This document shows, in pieces, positions 1 to 8,451 of a stretch of 64,000 nt of DNA. A model generated the notes under the pieces. That model was not told where the DNA came from and searched no databases. It saw only the letters and a list, made by a program, of their open reading frames with translations. The position numbers and the translations under genes are program-made. How positions within the stretch are numbered: position 1 is the first letter of the stretch; each line of letters opens with the position of its first letter. Origin of the DNA: CALLPQ01 sp964392325 (GTDB lineage: Bacteria > Pseudomonadota > Alphaproteobacteria > Caulobacterales > Parvularculaceae); contig CAYMPJ010000015.1 in assembly GCA_964392325.1 (NCBI GenBank), positions 1 to 64,000 of the forward strand. Direction: 5' to 3'.

Positions 1-2
1 AT

Positions 3-242
3 GACAATGATTTAGAGAAATTCGTTGTTTTTATGCCCATTGATCCCAAGTATTATGCCGTTGCTCTTCCGAATGGTATTACTCATCCGAGAACCATTAA
101 AGGAGGGCAAGTTGCATCTTGGAACAAACGTATCTTCGAAACATCGAATTATTGCGTTGTAGGTCAAAAATCAATGTTAAAGCTAGCTCGCTGTCAGGCG
201 AAAACCTTGATGGATATACCCGGTGGCAAACATAGTGATTAG
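3..242 (+). CDS. C-terminal end of an unidentified protein (partial)
   Basis: The frame is open from the first bases of the window to the TAG/TGA-type stop near 242, so this is the 3' end of a gene that starts to the left, not a 69-residue gene starting at the first internal ATG (33). The visible 79 residues are hydrophilic to mixed, with an FVVFMPID stretch near the start and no motif I recognise. It converges on the minus-strand relaxation-like gene at 277. It belongs to the mobile element by position. Function unknown. Confidence 0.45.
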   Translation, partial: DNDLEKFVVFMPIDPKYYAVALPNGITHPRTIKGGQVASWNKRIFETSNYCVVGQKSMLKLARCQAKTLMDIPGGKHSD

Positions 243-276
243 GAAGAATCACAATAGATTATTTCGTTCGGTAAAT

Positions 277-1071
277 TTAGTGAAATTGCAACAGTTGAAT
301 TACATGAATTGAAACTGTTTCTGAGTTAAATTTTTTAAGCGTGTATAATAATTTTTGATAAGTTTGATCACATCTATGTATGGAAAAAATGATTAGTTTT
401 TTGTTCGATTTTTTAGTACAAAATCTACTTAGCGAGGACACGATATTTTCTCGATAGCTTGTGTGTTTTAAAAGCTGCTCAACAATAAAATTCGTACATG
501 TTTTATTGTGCAACTCAAGGATGCAATCAAAATGCATGCCGCCAATGTCAGCTACAAAGTAACCATCCGAAATAACATACTCCCCGCCCGGTAAATCAAT
601 CCGGGTACGGGAGCGAGGCTTGCCGCGCTGATAAGGCCGGGAAGTGTCGCCCTGATACTCATGGTCAAACCATAAGATGCGTCCACCAGCCTCGGTTACC
701 CAACGTCTGATCTGGATGTGTGCACTGATATAGTGATAACGATGTGGGTACTTAAAGACTGACAAAGTCGGATGTCGGCTGGGTATCCAAATGTCTTTGG
801 GATCATAGCCACACTGCTCAATGAGGGCTATTTTGCCCGCCCCGGTCATGTAGTGTAGATAATGCCGTTTACGCACCGAACCAAACTCATCGCCGGTTAG
901 GCGGATGTCCTTAATTAGCGGACGGCCAGTTTGTTTCAGTTGAGTAACCGCGCCGCGCCTGACGGAAGCGGCGTTCTTGCCGATTCCGAGCCGGGCTAAG
1001 TGTTCGTCACTCAGGAAATGATAGACCGCTAAGGCCTGCAATACGAGTACTGCCGAAGGGCTTAATCTCAT
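277..1071 (-). CDS. Replication-relaxation-like protein (copy 1)
   Basis: A 264-residue protein whose first ~80 residues look like a winged-helix DNA-binding domain (SPSAVLVLQALAVYHFLSDE, then a helix-rich RRGAVTQLKQTGRPLI stretch). The overall pattern matches proteins annotated as replication-relaxation family on plasmids and integrative elements; that match is from memory of the family. The start ATG has an AGGA about 8 bases upstream. It overlaps the upstream ATPase gene (1068-2468) by 4 bases, so the two are translationally coupled. A second pair with the same order lies at 5603-8448. Likely role: DNA binding or accessory function in transfer or replication of the element; exact activity unproven. 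Confidence 0.6.
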   Translation of the reverse strand: MRLSPSAVLVLQALAVYHFLSDEHLARLGIGKNAASVRRGAVTQLKQTGRPLIKDIRLTGDEFGSVRKRHYLHYMTGAGKIALIEQCGYDPKDIWIPSRHPTLSVFKYPHRYHYISAHIQIRRWVTEAGGRILWFDHEYQGDTSRPYQRGKPRSRTRIDLPGGEYVISDGYFVADIGGMHFDCILELHNKTCTNFIVEQLLKHTSYRENIVSSLSRFCTKKSNKKLIIFSIHRCDQTYQKLLYTLKKFNSETVSIHVIQLLQFH

Positions 1072-2468
1072 ATTGTCCTAGGATTATTAACAACTACGGA
1101 ATTATTAATCTTAGGTGCATGCTGACGGTTAAACCGCCGTCGCCGCGCCTGCCACGCTTGGTCATTCCAATAGCGCCGCCGATTCCGCCGACGGTATTTA
1201 ACGTCAAACAGTAACCACTTGGGCACGCGGCAGCGCCAACGCGGGCGCGTGGTCTTACGGCTCCCGGGTGGACGCGTGCCCATGATGATAAAGTCACCGG
1301 GCGGCATGCCTTGCAGGACTTCGATATCCTCCATTCCTAAGGCCTTGGTCATCACCGCTAAACTTTTACCCTCACAGTTCCCCGCCGCCAGTACCCCGAG
1401 TGACAGGGCGGCATTCAGTAACCGGGGGCTGAGATAACTCACGTCTTGCGTGGCCAGCGTTAAGTGCAGGCGACACTTTCGCAGTTCGTTGATCTGGGTA
1501 ACGGTGAGTTCACTGACAAAGTTCTGGGCTTCATCCATGATTAAATGGATGGGCGGATATTGATGGATATACTCTAAGGCTGGCCGTCGCTTCTGCGCGA
1601 TCAACTGTACTTTGGCACTGAGCAACTGCCCCAAAAGCTGAGTGGAATGGGTGTCTAACGCCCCAAAGTCACAAACCACGATCCGCCGCTGCCGGGTCAT
1701 CTTGTCCAGATCAAAAGATGTTGGCCGCAATAAAATCTGCTGCAATGCAGGGGAGGCCAAAATCATCTGGATACGACTATAGAGTGCCTTACGGGTGGCC
1801 TTAAGGGTATCCTTGCCGTAATCGGCAAAGAAACTCCGCACCACCGGATTACAAGACCGCTGTGCCCCATAGGTGGCCAGATCATTTCCGCTGCCGTGTA
1901 CGTCCAGAAACCGCAATAAGTCATAAAGCGTGGTTTGCGGCTTCTCAATCAGTACGTGGAGGCAATTGGTACAAAGCGATTGCATCAAAGGCGTGTATTC
2001 TTGATCAGATATCACCTCTAACGCCGCCCCATAAAACCGAGCCTGCCAGAATAGCTGTTCTGGTGACTTGTAGGGGTCGCTCAGGAAATCAATACTGGGG
2101 GAATGCGAGGCCGCTCCGCCAAACTCCAGATACTCAATCCGATCAAGCCGTGTCGGCAACCGCCAGCGAGCGATCTGCTTGGCCATCTCCCCATGAGGAT
2201 CGAGGAGCACCACCGAAGCCCAGCGATAGCGGTGAACGTATTGCCACAAAATATGCTTGAGCAACTCGCTTTTACCGCGCCCCTGTGCCCCGACTAAAAA
2301 CATACCCATCTGCTGGGAACGTTCACTGATGCGTACTTGCCGTAAAGTGGGGATAGTGTGGTCTATGAGCCAGGCAATAATGCGCTTACAACGATACCAG
2401 CCAGATTTGAGCATCTGCCATTCTGGAAGGATAACCGTGGAACGATTACGCACCGACTTTTTTTGCAT
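1068..2468 (-). CDS. TraG/TraD-like DNA-transfer ATPase (copy 1)
   Basis: A 466-residue P-loop ATPase of the coupling-protein (TraG/TraD/VirD4) superfamily. Walker A is GAQGRGKS at about residues 60-67, the next strand carries LLDPHGE, and Walker B is HLIMDEAQNF. The C-terminal segment with LGVLAAGNCEG and PPGDFIIMGTRPPG resembles the TraD/TraM-recognition part. No clear transmembrane segment is visible, so it would act on DNA at the membrane through a partner. The C-terminus is strongly basic (many Arg), which fits nucleic-acid contact. It is coupled to the relaxation-like gene downstream. Such pairs occur in conjugative or mobilizable elements; no relaxase is visible in this window, so autonomy of transfer is unproven. 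Confidence 0.65.
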   Translation of the reverse strand: MQKKSVRNRSTVILPEWQMLKSGWYRCKRIIAWLIDHTIPTLRQVRISERSQQMGMFLVGAQGRGKSELLKHILWQYVHRYRWASVVLLDPHGEMAKQIARWRLPTRLDRIEYLEFGGAASHSPSIDFLSDPYKSPEQLFWQARFYGAALEVISDQEYTPLMQSLCTNCLHVLIEKPQTTLYDLLRFLDVHGSGNDLATYGAQRSCNPVVRSFFADYGKDTLKATRKALYSRIQMILASPALQQILLRPTSFDLDKMTRQRRIVVCDFGALDTHSTQLLGQLLSAKVQLIAQKRRPALEYIHQYPPIHLIMDEAQNFVSELTVTQINELRKCRLHLTLATQDVSYLSPRLLNAALSLGVLAAGNCEGKSLAVMTKALGMEDIEVLQGMPPGDFIIMGTRPPGSRKTTRPRWRCRVPKWLLFDVKYRRRNRRRYWNDQAWQARRRRFNRQHAPKINNSVVVNNPRTI

Positions 2469-2586
2469 GGGAGATTACCAGTCACTAAAATCATGGGTGC
2501 AACCGGGTGGCAAAAAGTCGGCAATGGCGATTGGGGAATTTCCATTTTACCTTCCATTTTGTATCCCGCAAAGCGGAAACGAAAAG

Positions 2587-3004
2587 CCAGTCATAGACTG
2601 GATTAAACGCTCTTTGAGCGCTTTAACTTGAAGGTATTTCCGATAGGAAATACTGAATACCGGCAATCAATTGTTCAAAAAGCCTGTAACGTTACCTATA
2701 ACGTTGGTATAATCTCTAAGGTTATAGGGTCTTTAATATCCATTGGCGAAAGGGGTTGTCAGGGGACTGATTTCCTAAGAAAAACCAAATACTTATGGCG
2801 GCGGACGAATGTCCCACCCGCCAAAGCGAAAAGATTTAGTGAGAAATCAACCCCTGACCCCACCCCCTACAGACTATCTTCGATCACGCCCTCCGGGGGC
2901 GGGGTCAGGGCTTACGCCCTAACAACCCGAAATTCTGTCCGCCTGCAGCGGCGTACCACAGAATTTCTTTGTTTTGGCTGACTGCCAAGGGGCAGTGCCA
3001 AAAC
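2587..3004. repeat. Cluster of perfect stem-loops in a 578-base intergenic region
   Basis: The gene-free stretch 2469-3046 contains at least six perfect inverted repeats: CCAGTC/GACTGG (2587-2601), GTATTTCC/GGAAATAC (2634-2653), CGCCC/GGGCG (2887-2901), AGGGC/GCCCT (2907-2920), GAAATTCTGT/ACAGAATTTC enclosing CCGC/GCGG (2929-2967), and GTTTTGGC..ACTGCC/GGCAGT..GCCAAAAC (2971-3004). GTCAGGGG near 2759 and CCCCTGAC near 2852 also pair. The density suggests a protein-binding or single-stranded structural region such as a transfer or replication origin of the element; this is inference. Open frames crossing it look like by-products. Confidence 0.55.
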
Positions 3005-3046
3005 CTTTCGCCTAAAAAGAGATTTCTCGAAAATCCAAAAGAGTAA

Positions 3047-3916
3047 TCAACCGACCAATACCGTGCGAACATCAAATGCAAAATTAAAAGCCAGAACGGT
3101 AATCATGGCATCCAGCCATGTGTCTTTCGCCTCAGGCATCACTTCGGCAATGTCTCCCTGCAAGACGGCTTTTCTCGATAATTCTAAGAGTGTTTGATCT
3201 TCAAATCGCCTTGAAACTGTATCTTCAATAATTTTCGCAGCGCGTTTGATCATTTGGGTAAAGGGAATTTCTTCTCTTAATTCGCCTGCTTGTAGAATGG
3301 TCTCGAACGGTCGGCTCTCAATATCTTCCGGCTCTGAATGCGCGGCTCCAGTATGTCCGGGGCTATCATATGTGAAGCGTCCGTGCCCGCTAAGGGGCCG
3401 ACATTCAGAAATATTGCTATTTTGAATTACCGAGTTATTGCGGGTATGCCCTATAAGATCGGTGTACTCATGAAACGCTGCAGCGGCATAAACTACCGCG
3501 GCTTGGTTACCTCCAATTCTGGCTAAATCTGCGAGCCTTTCTTGTTGGTGATGGGTGAGGTCAAACCGAAAATATGGATGTCCCCAATAGCTCCATTCTT
3601 TCGCCGAACTTCTTGAAAGATAGTCTGGCCTTTTGAATTGTAAGAACAGATTGAGGCGAAGGGCTGGTAGGCGATGGTTAAATAAGTCGCCTAATCGGCG
3701 TAAATCGTTAGTGGTAATGCCATGTGGAAAAGCACTTGCCCGTCTGGCTAAGCCCGGAAGAAAGTACCGAAAATCATCAAAAGGAAGAAACCATGCTGTA
3801 TCGAAGCCTAAAAATCGTTCGTCAACTTGGTCGGGCGAATAGAATTGATGACACCGTCTTCCCAGTTCAATAATGAATGCGTGCTCGTAATATTTCTCTT
3901 TAAATTCGGCCTTCAC
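3047..3916 (-). CDS. Uncharacterised protein, possible PD-(D/E)XK-like core
   Basis: The best start is GTG at 3914-3916, because AGAGGAGAAA sits just upstream; the longer reading from 4018 would add 34 residues but lacks such a site. The protein (~289 residues) has a conserved-looking block GFDTAWFLPFDDFRYFLPGL, followed by LRLNLFLQFKRPD and a PYFRFDLTHHQQ block. An acidic FDTA strand followed by QFK is reminiscent of the D..QxK core of PD-(D/E)XK nucleases; this is a weak, by-eye inference. It sits alone between two structured intergenic regions inside the element, which is typical of cargo. Function unknown; restriction or defence is one possibility. Confidence 0.55.
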   Translation of the reverse strand: MKAEFKEKYYEHAFIIELGRRCHQFYSPDQVDERFLGFDTAWFLPFDDFRYFLPGLARRASAFPHGITTNDLRRLGDLFNHRLPALRLNLFLQFKRPDYLSRSSAKEWSYWGHPYFRFDLTHHQQERLADLARIGGNQAAVVYAAAAFHEYTDLIGHTRNNSVIQNSNISECRPLSGHGRFTYDSPGHTGAAHSEPEDIESRPFETILQAGELREEIPFTQMIKRAAKIIEDTVSRRFEDQTLLELSRKAVLQGDIAEVMPEAKDTWLDAMITVLAFNFAFDVRTVLVG

Positions 3917-4047
3917 TATGTTTCTCCTCTTATTGTAGACAAAGCTATAAGACAGCCTTTTTGAATTACTTTTTCTATGCAAAAATAGGATGTCGAGCCG
4001 GTTAGAGGTTAATGTCATTTCTCTTGGCTCAGGGAAAATTCACACGA

Positions 4048-4145
4048 CGGGAACCATACCCGGCTCACTGCGACGTAAAGCATTTGAACCCCTGCGGGGA
4101 TTTCTGCTTGACGTCTCCGCTATTTGAGCCGGGCGATTGGTCCCG
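4048..4145. repeat. Long imperfect nested inverted repeat
   Basis: A 98-base stretch folds on itself with several paired segments: CGGGA/TCCCG at the ends, CCGGCTCA/TGAGCCGG inside, GACGT/ACGTC and AGCA/TGCT further in, and CCCC/GGGG around the TGC tip. The arms contain small asymmetric bulges. It lies in the 157-base gap between the minus-strand gene ending upstream (start 3916) and the small plus-strand gene at 4176. Such long bulged hairpins are typical of single-strand-recognised sites (nicking, single-strand origins or recombination sites). No T-run follows, so it is not a standard terminator. Confidence 0.6.
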
Positions 4146-4175
4146 GTGCTCAATATTTCCTAATCCAATAATAAA

Positions 4176-4385
4176 ATGAGCCAATCACCTAACCGTCCCC
4201 GTTACACTGTTTTCACTGTTAAAACAGTCGAAGGTCAAAAACCGCGCTACATCAATATCGGTGCAGCCTTTGCCATCAAAGAGGGCACAGCACTTTCCCT
4301 CAAGCTTGATGCTCTTCCCCTAAACGGTCAGCTATTGCTTTTCCCTCCTAAGACGGATGAAAGCAGCAAAAAAGCGGAGAACTAA
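4176..4385 (+). CDS. Small conserved mobile-element protein
   Basis: A 69-residue protein with the layout RYTVFTVKTVEGQKPRYINIG, then AFAIKEGTALSLKLDALPLNGQLLLFPP. This pattern (a short polar strand, an x-x-IG-AF turn and an SLKLDALPLNG strand) resembles small conserved proteins of unknown function commonly carried on conjugative plasmids and islands; recognition is by pattern only. The stop codon overlaps the stop of the convergent membrane-protein gene by a few bases. No role is established. The upstream long hairpin (4048-4145) may be connected with its expression or with element processing. Confidence 0.6.
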   Translation: MSQSPNRPRYTVFTVKTVEGQKPRYINIGAAFAIKEGTALSLKLDALPLNGQLLLFPPKTDESSKKAEN

Positions 4386-5479
4386 TCTCCGCTTTGCCCC
4401 GCCTCTGGGCGGGGCTTTAAAAAATCTTCCGATAACCTTTTTCTAAACTCTCTAGCTTGAGTAGAGTTGTCACCGTAAGTAGCAATCATTCGTTGCCGTA
4501 TTTCTTCAATCCATATTTCTAACTGCTCAACTGATGCATTTTTAAGCAATTCTTGTTGATCTGCTACAGGTAATGAGAGAAAATCGCTAGGATTACGAAG
4601 ATTAGTACTCTGCTTACTATGGTGGCTCGGTTTGGGGGCATCCTCCGCCCTAGGATTAATTGAAAAATCTACTCTATTGAAATCGTGATCATTTTTTCTC
4701 ATTTCTGAAATTAATTGAGGTAATTTAGATAATTCAAAATCTATATCTTTATAATAATTAATTTTACTATTATTGTCAATTAAATTGAGTAAATGAATAA
4801 AAAGTCCATATAATTCAATGTCTATTTTTCCAAGCATTTCGGCAATGTTATTTGAAATATAATGTATTTTACGGATTATGGTTCGTTTGTCAGCCGGGTC
4901 GATTTCTGTTGGGGTTGCATTAACTTCTTGTTCGATAGTTCTAATAGCGTTGTCAACAAGCGTAGCGATCTCCGCTTGTGACATATCATAGCTTGAAATT
5001 TTGCTTTTAATTTTTTCTTCGTCGATAGCGCTAAATAGCTCTAATGAACTTATTGTGATAAGCTCTGTACCAATAGTATAAAACTTAAATTGATTGAGAA
5101 TATATAATACTTTCTCAGAAATTTCCTCGATTTCATGCTTCTTTCTGAAACTCAACGCACCATTATGGCTGAAGACCGTTTCGTAAATTTTCTGTGATAA
5201 ATTGAATAGTTCATCAACGGTTACAAATAGCAATTTAGACTCGTTAAAAATCTTTGATGTGTAGAAGATAGAGGTTGCCCTTTTCCGGTCTTCTAATTTT
5301 TCTTGAACGTTTCTTTCATGTAGCGCTACTGAAGCGAAAATACTACAGCCAATGCCTATTATTCCAACAAATGCTGCCCCCAATTGCGTATTGAGCTTTA
5401 CGCCGCACCAGTAGAAAATCTCCCAAAAAAAATTTCCGACAACATAAATTGTTTCTATCAGCCAAAAAATGTGTTCCAT
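4382..5479 (-). CDS. Membrane-anchored protein of unknown function
   Basis: The preferred start is ATG at 5477-5479 (preceded by GGGGTG); a GTG three codons earlier (5488) is the alternative. The ~365-residue product has two N-terminal hydrophobic segments (roughly residues 4-25 and 33-55), then a long helical cytoplasmic region with charged, coiled-coil-like character, and a C-terminal PVADQQELLKNASVEQLEIW helix. The coding sequence is markedly AT-rich compared with the ATPase gene next to it, which suggests separate acquisition. It ends tail-to-tail with the small gene at 4176. I do not recognise the family; a membrane effector or sensor in the island cargo is conceivable. Confidence 0.6.
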   Translation of the reverse strand: MEHIFWLIETIYVVGNFFWEIFYWCGVKLNTQLGAAFVGIIGIGCSIFASVALHERNVQEKLEDRKRATSIFYTSKIFNESKLLFVTVDELFNLSQKIYETVFSHNGALSFRKKHEIEEISEKVLYILNQFKFYTIGTELITISSLELFSAIDEEKIKSKISSYDMSQAEIATLVDNAIRTIEQEVNATPTEIDPADKRTIIRKIHYISNNIAEMLGKIDIELYGLFIHLLNLIDNNSKINYYKDIDFELSKLPQLISEMRKNDHDFNRVDFSINPRAEDAPKPSHHSKQSTNLRNPSDFLSLPVADQQELLKNASVEQLEIWIEEIRQRMIATYGDNSTQAREFRKRLSEDFLKPRPEAGQSGD

Positions 5480-5602
5480 TATGATCACCCCACTGCGCCT
5501 AATCTATACCCGAAGGCACACCCTAACCGAGCAGATCGGTATTTTCAAATGAGTAATAGAAGAGATGATGATTTTGGGAGCGTTAGAGAGCAGCGTCGCT
5601 TT

Positions 5603-6502
5603 TTATTTGAGCAGTGCCTGATAATCCCCACTAACCTCCTGCCAGATCGGTTCCGCGAGCATTGTCACTTCACTAACTTTATCTTCCGTAGTGAACCACA
5701 CCCGTTCACTACCTACCTGATCGGTCAGCATATCGCGGATATTTTCTTGCCTGCGGACGGAGTTGGTTTGCAGCAGCAATCGGAAATCATCAAACTTGCC
5801 AAATTTCTGGAACGTCTTGAATTGGGCATACAGAGTGTACCCAATAATCTTATTACGGATAACTTTTAGCCCCTCGGTGCCGCGGTCAATTTCCACAAAG
5901 TAGAGCCGTTGGTGTTTGCTGAGGTTGCCTGTGCCGCGTAGGATAACCAAAGCGTCCGGGTAGACCGTATAGGTTTGGCGGTTCTGAGGGTGCACCACTT
6001 CATCATAGAGTTTATAGCGATGCTTGCCGATGGCTTTATTGGTGTGGGACTTGAGTTCGAAGTCGGCGGTGAACCGGTGCAAGGCAATCTTATTCTGCGC
6101 GGCGATGGCTTGGTGCAAACAGAGCTGGAACTCGGACACGTCCAGCGCGTGTTGCAGAAAGGCCGGTTTTACCTGACCGCTTTTGCCGGGAAGTCCGGCC
6201 ACGGCCATATCATCTTCCAGCAGCGCCAAGCCCTGTTTATCGAGAAAGTATGCCACTTCCGCCGAGCCTTTGCCGACCGCAATCATGGCTTCTATGCGCC
6301 CGACAAAGCCATGATGGAACAAATACTTTAATCGGCGTCGCGTACTTTGGGGTGAGGTATTTTCGGGAAAGTGCAGGCGCTGGATTTGTCCCGTCCGCAG
6401 ATAGCGATATTGCGCCAGTGAGTGCAGAATGGCCATATCGCGTTCGGTCAGGGAAAAGCGTACGGCTTTTGGCTGACGGGTGGTTTTGCTGAGCTGGCTC
6501 AT
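5603..6502 (-). CDS. Replication-relaxation-like protein (copy 2)
   Basis: A 299-residue protein beginning with a winged-helix-type segment: SLTERDMAILHSLAQYRYLR, then QIQRLHFPENTSPQSTRRRL, matching the N-terminal pattern of replication-relaxation family proteins. A middle block YPDALVILRG and LYFVEIDRGTEG followed by RNKIIGYTLY gives D..ExD and K positions resembling a degenerate nuclease-like core. It overlaps the upstream coupling-protein gene by 4 bases (ATGA), the same arrangement as copy 1 at 277-1071. It probably binds element DNA and works with the ATPase in transfer or replication. Biochemical role unproven. Confidence 0.65.
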   Translation of the reverse strand: MSQLSKTTRQPKAVRFSLTERDMAILHSLAQYRYLRTGQIQRLHFPENTSPQSTRRRLKYLFHHGFVGRIEAMIAVGKGSAEVAYFLDKQGLALLEDDMAVAGLPGKSGQVKPAFLQHALDVSEFQLCLHQAIAAQNKIALHRFTADFELKSHTNKAIGKHRYKLYDEVVHPQNRQTYTVYPDALVILRGTGNLSKHQRLYFVEIDRGTEGLKVIRNKIIGYTLYAQFKTFQKFGKFDDFRLLLQTNSVRRQENIRDMLTDQVGSERVWFTTEDKVSEVTMLAEPIWQEVSGDYQALLK

Positions 6503-8448
6503 ACAAACGGGTCGTCATCCACCTCGTTGGTGGATTTTGTTTCTGTGGCTTCGCCTTCAATGACGGTAACGCCCCCATGGGGCGCGCCTGACCAGCGTAG
6601 GGCTTCCCCAAACACGGCCTCTTGCCGGGTGATGCGCTCGATTTCAATTTGTTCTAACGTGGCATATTGCGCCGGGTGGTGGGCAATGCACTGCTGCTGG
6701 AAGCGATCAATTTGTAGCGGCGTGGTATGGGGGTTAAACACCGTCGGTTTCACTTCCGCAATCTGTAGTCGGATGGGTTCGCGGTTGCCCAGTCGGATAA
6801 AGGCTTCGGCGATACCTTGATTCTTTATTGCAGCCGTTTCGAGGTAGTGCAGTTCGTCTTTCGTCCAGAAGGTCTGAGTAGAGAGTTCTTGGAAGGCTTC
6901 GGGGACGTTTACCCAGCTTTCTGACTGCGATTGGGCTTCGGTGGTTTGTTTTGCCCAGCCGCTATGTTCGGACTGGCTGTAGTTTTCTGACTTTGCATTT
7001 GACTGCCCCGATTGGTTAGCGCTGGTCGGGAATACCGGCCCGCTAAAGGCCGGGCGGTAGGGTTCGGTTTCGGACTGCCCGCGACTCGACGTTTCACTGG
7101 TCACCGACCCACTGCCAGAACTGTGTCCTCCGGACTCAGTCTGGCTACTGCCTTGCGAGGACGACTTGGTCGTCCGTAACTCAAGTGAGTGCCGTTCTTT
7201 GCTGGTGTAGAGTTCCTGTTTGACTTTTTTAAGGTCAACAAAACCGGTCATCAATTCATCCGACATGATCTCGGCGTCTTCTCGCGACAACCCGCCAAAG
7301 ACGACTTTGTTCTGACAGTTGGTCAGCACCGAGGCATAGAGATACTCGTCTTCTCGCTTGAGCTGGGCTAAGTGCTGGTGGGCTAACACCAAAAACAATT
7401 TGAACTTGCGCGCTTCTTCAAGTGAGCGGGCAATGTCGCGGGTGAGAAACTGCGAGAATTCATCTATGTAGAGATAAAAGGGCTTTAGCTGAGGATCGCG
7501 CGTATCGCGCAGCTTGGCACAGCGGAAAATCTCGTTGACGAGCATAATTCCTAAAAGCTGGCAGTTTTCTTGTGCCACTCGCGTACCGCCATTGAGATTG
7601 ATGAGTACGATCTTGCCGGCGTCCATAGCCGCTTGGAAATCAATCGTCGCTTGTTGCTGGCCAATGATGTTGCGAATAATCCCGTTACGCAGAAACTTTC
7701 TCAAGCGGTTGGAAGCGCCCTCCAACAATAGCTGTTTCTGAGTATTGGAGGAAGCGGCAAACATCTGCCAGTCATCCAAGATCAGATCGTTATCGACCTT
7801 AGCTAATAAGCGATTACGCGCCTTTTGGTCTTGTACGGATATCAGCGCACCCGCCTCCACTAAGGTCAGCTCATTGCAGATAATGGTGTAAAAGATGTTC
7901 TCCAGCCACTTAGTAATGCGGGGCGTGCGGTCGGTATTGTCCTGCCCCCACGCCTTGAGGCAAGCACTGATTAGGTTTTCCAGTAAGTAATCAATATGAT
8001 CCACGCCGCGGGGGATTGGGTTAAAGCCTGCTACCGTTTCCGCGTCTGCTGCCGGATTAAACAGGATCACCCGGTCAGCCAAGTGTGGGTACTTGGTGGC
8101 TATAAACTGTACCACGTCATCATAGAGAGCCCCGTGGGGATCGAGCAGGCACAGACCGGCGCGGCGGTTGAGGATGTCCTGACGGATGAGAATTTCTAAA
8201 AACTTTGATTTCCCCGTTCCGGTCGCACCGAGAACATGGGTGTGACGTTGACGATCTGTGTCACTGAGGCGAATGTCTTGTTGGGTGCGGAAGGATGCGC
8301 CCACTGACTTTGCCCCTCTAAAATGTCTAGCCATCTCGCCCAAGGATGTGTCGGCAGGGCGCAAGACAGAAGATTGAGACTGAGGGTTTAGCGGCGTGAT
8401 GGAACTGGTTGGGGGAAGCCCATCTGGATCGTCATTATTCTCTCCCAT
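6499..8448 (-). CDS. Type IV coupling-protein-like ATPase (copy 2)
   Basis: A 649-residue P-loop ATPase. Walker A is GATGTGKS at residues 74-81, followed by LCLLDPHGALYDDV; Walker B is FYLYIDEFSQFL, and LAHQHLAQL follows as in TraD/VirD4-type proteins. A low-complexity Ser/Gln/Gly-rich linker occupies about residues 420-510, then a C-terminal domain with TFWTKDELHYLETAAIKNQG. There is no N-terminal membrane anchor. The gene three bases upstream (8452-8991) encodes a single-pass membrane coiled-coil protein and may supply the anchor. Role: pumping element DNA during conjugation or mobilization, by family analogy. Confidence 0.7.
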   Translation of the reverse strand: MGENNDDPDGLPPTSSITPLNPQSQSSVLRPADTSLGEMARHFRGAKSVGASFRTQQDIRLSDTDRQRHTHVLGATGTGKSKFLEILIRQDILNRRAGLCLLDPHGALYDDVVQFIATKYPHLADRVILFNPAADAETVAGFNPIPRGVDHIDYLLENLISACLKAWGQDNTDRTPRITKWLENIFYTIICNELTLVEAGALISVQDQKARNRLLAKVDNDLILDDWQMFAASSNTQKQLLLEGASNRLRKFLRNGIIRNIIGQQQATIDFQAAMDAGKIVLINLNGGTRVAQENCQLLGIMLVNEIFRCAKLRDTRDPQLKPFYLYIDEFSQFLTRDIARSLEEARKFKLFLVLAHQHLAQLKREDEYLYASVLTNCQNKVVFGGLSREDAEIMSDELMTGFVDLKKVKQELYTSKERHSLELRTTKSSSQGSSQTESGGHSSGSGSVTSETSSRGQSETEPYRPAFSGPVFPTSANQSGQSNAKSENYSQSEHSGWAKQTTEAQSQSESWVNVPEAFQELSTQTFWTKDELHYLETAAIKNQGIAEAFIRLGNREPIRLQIAEVKPTVFNPHTTPLQIDRFQQQCIAHHPAQYATLEQIEIERITRQEAVFGEALRWSGAPHGGVTVIEGEATETKSTNEVDDDPFV

Positions 8449-8451
8449 GGC

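Noticed and set aside
2628..2981. 117-residue plus-strand frame in the stem-loop region
   Set aside because: It runs through several perfect inverted repeats and has no recognisable composition; explained by the structured DNA.
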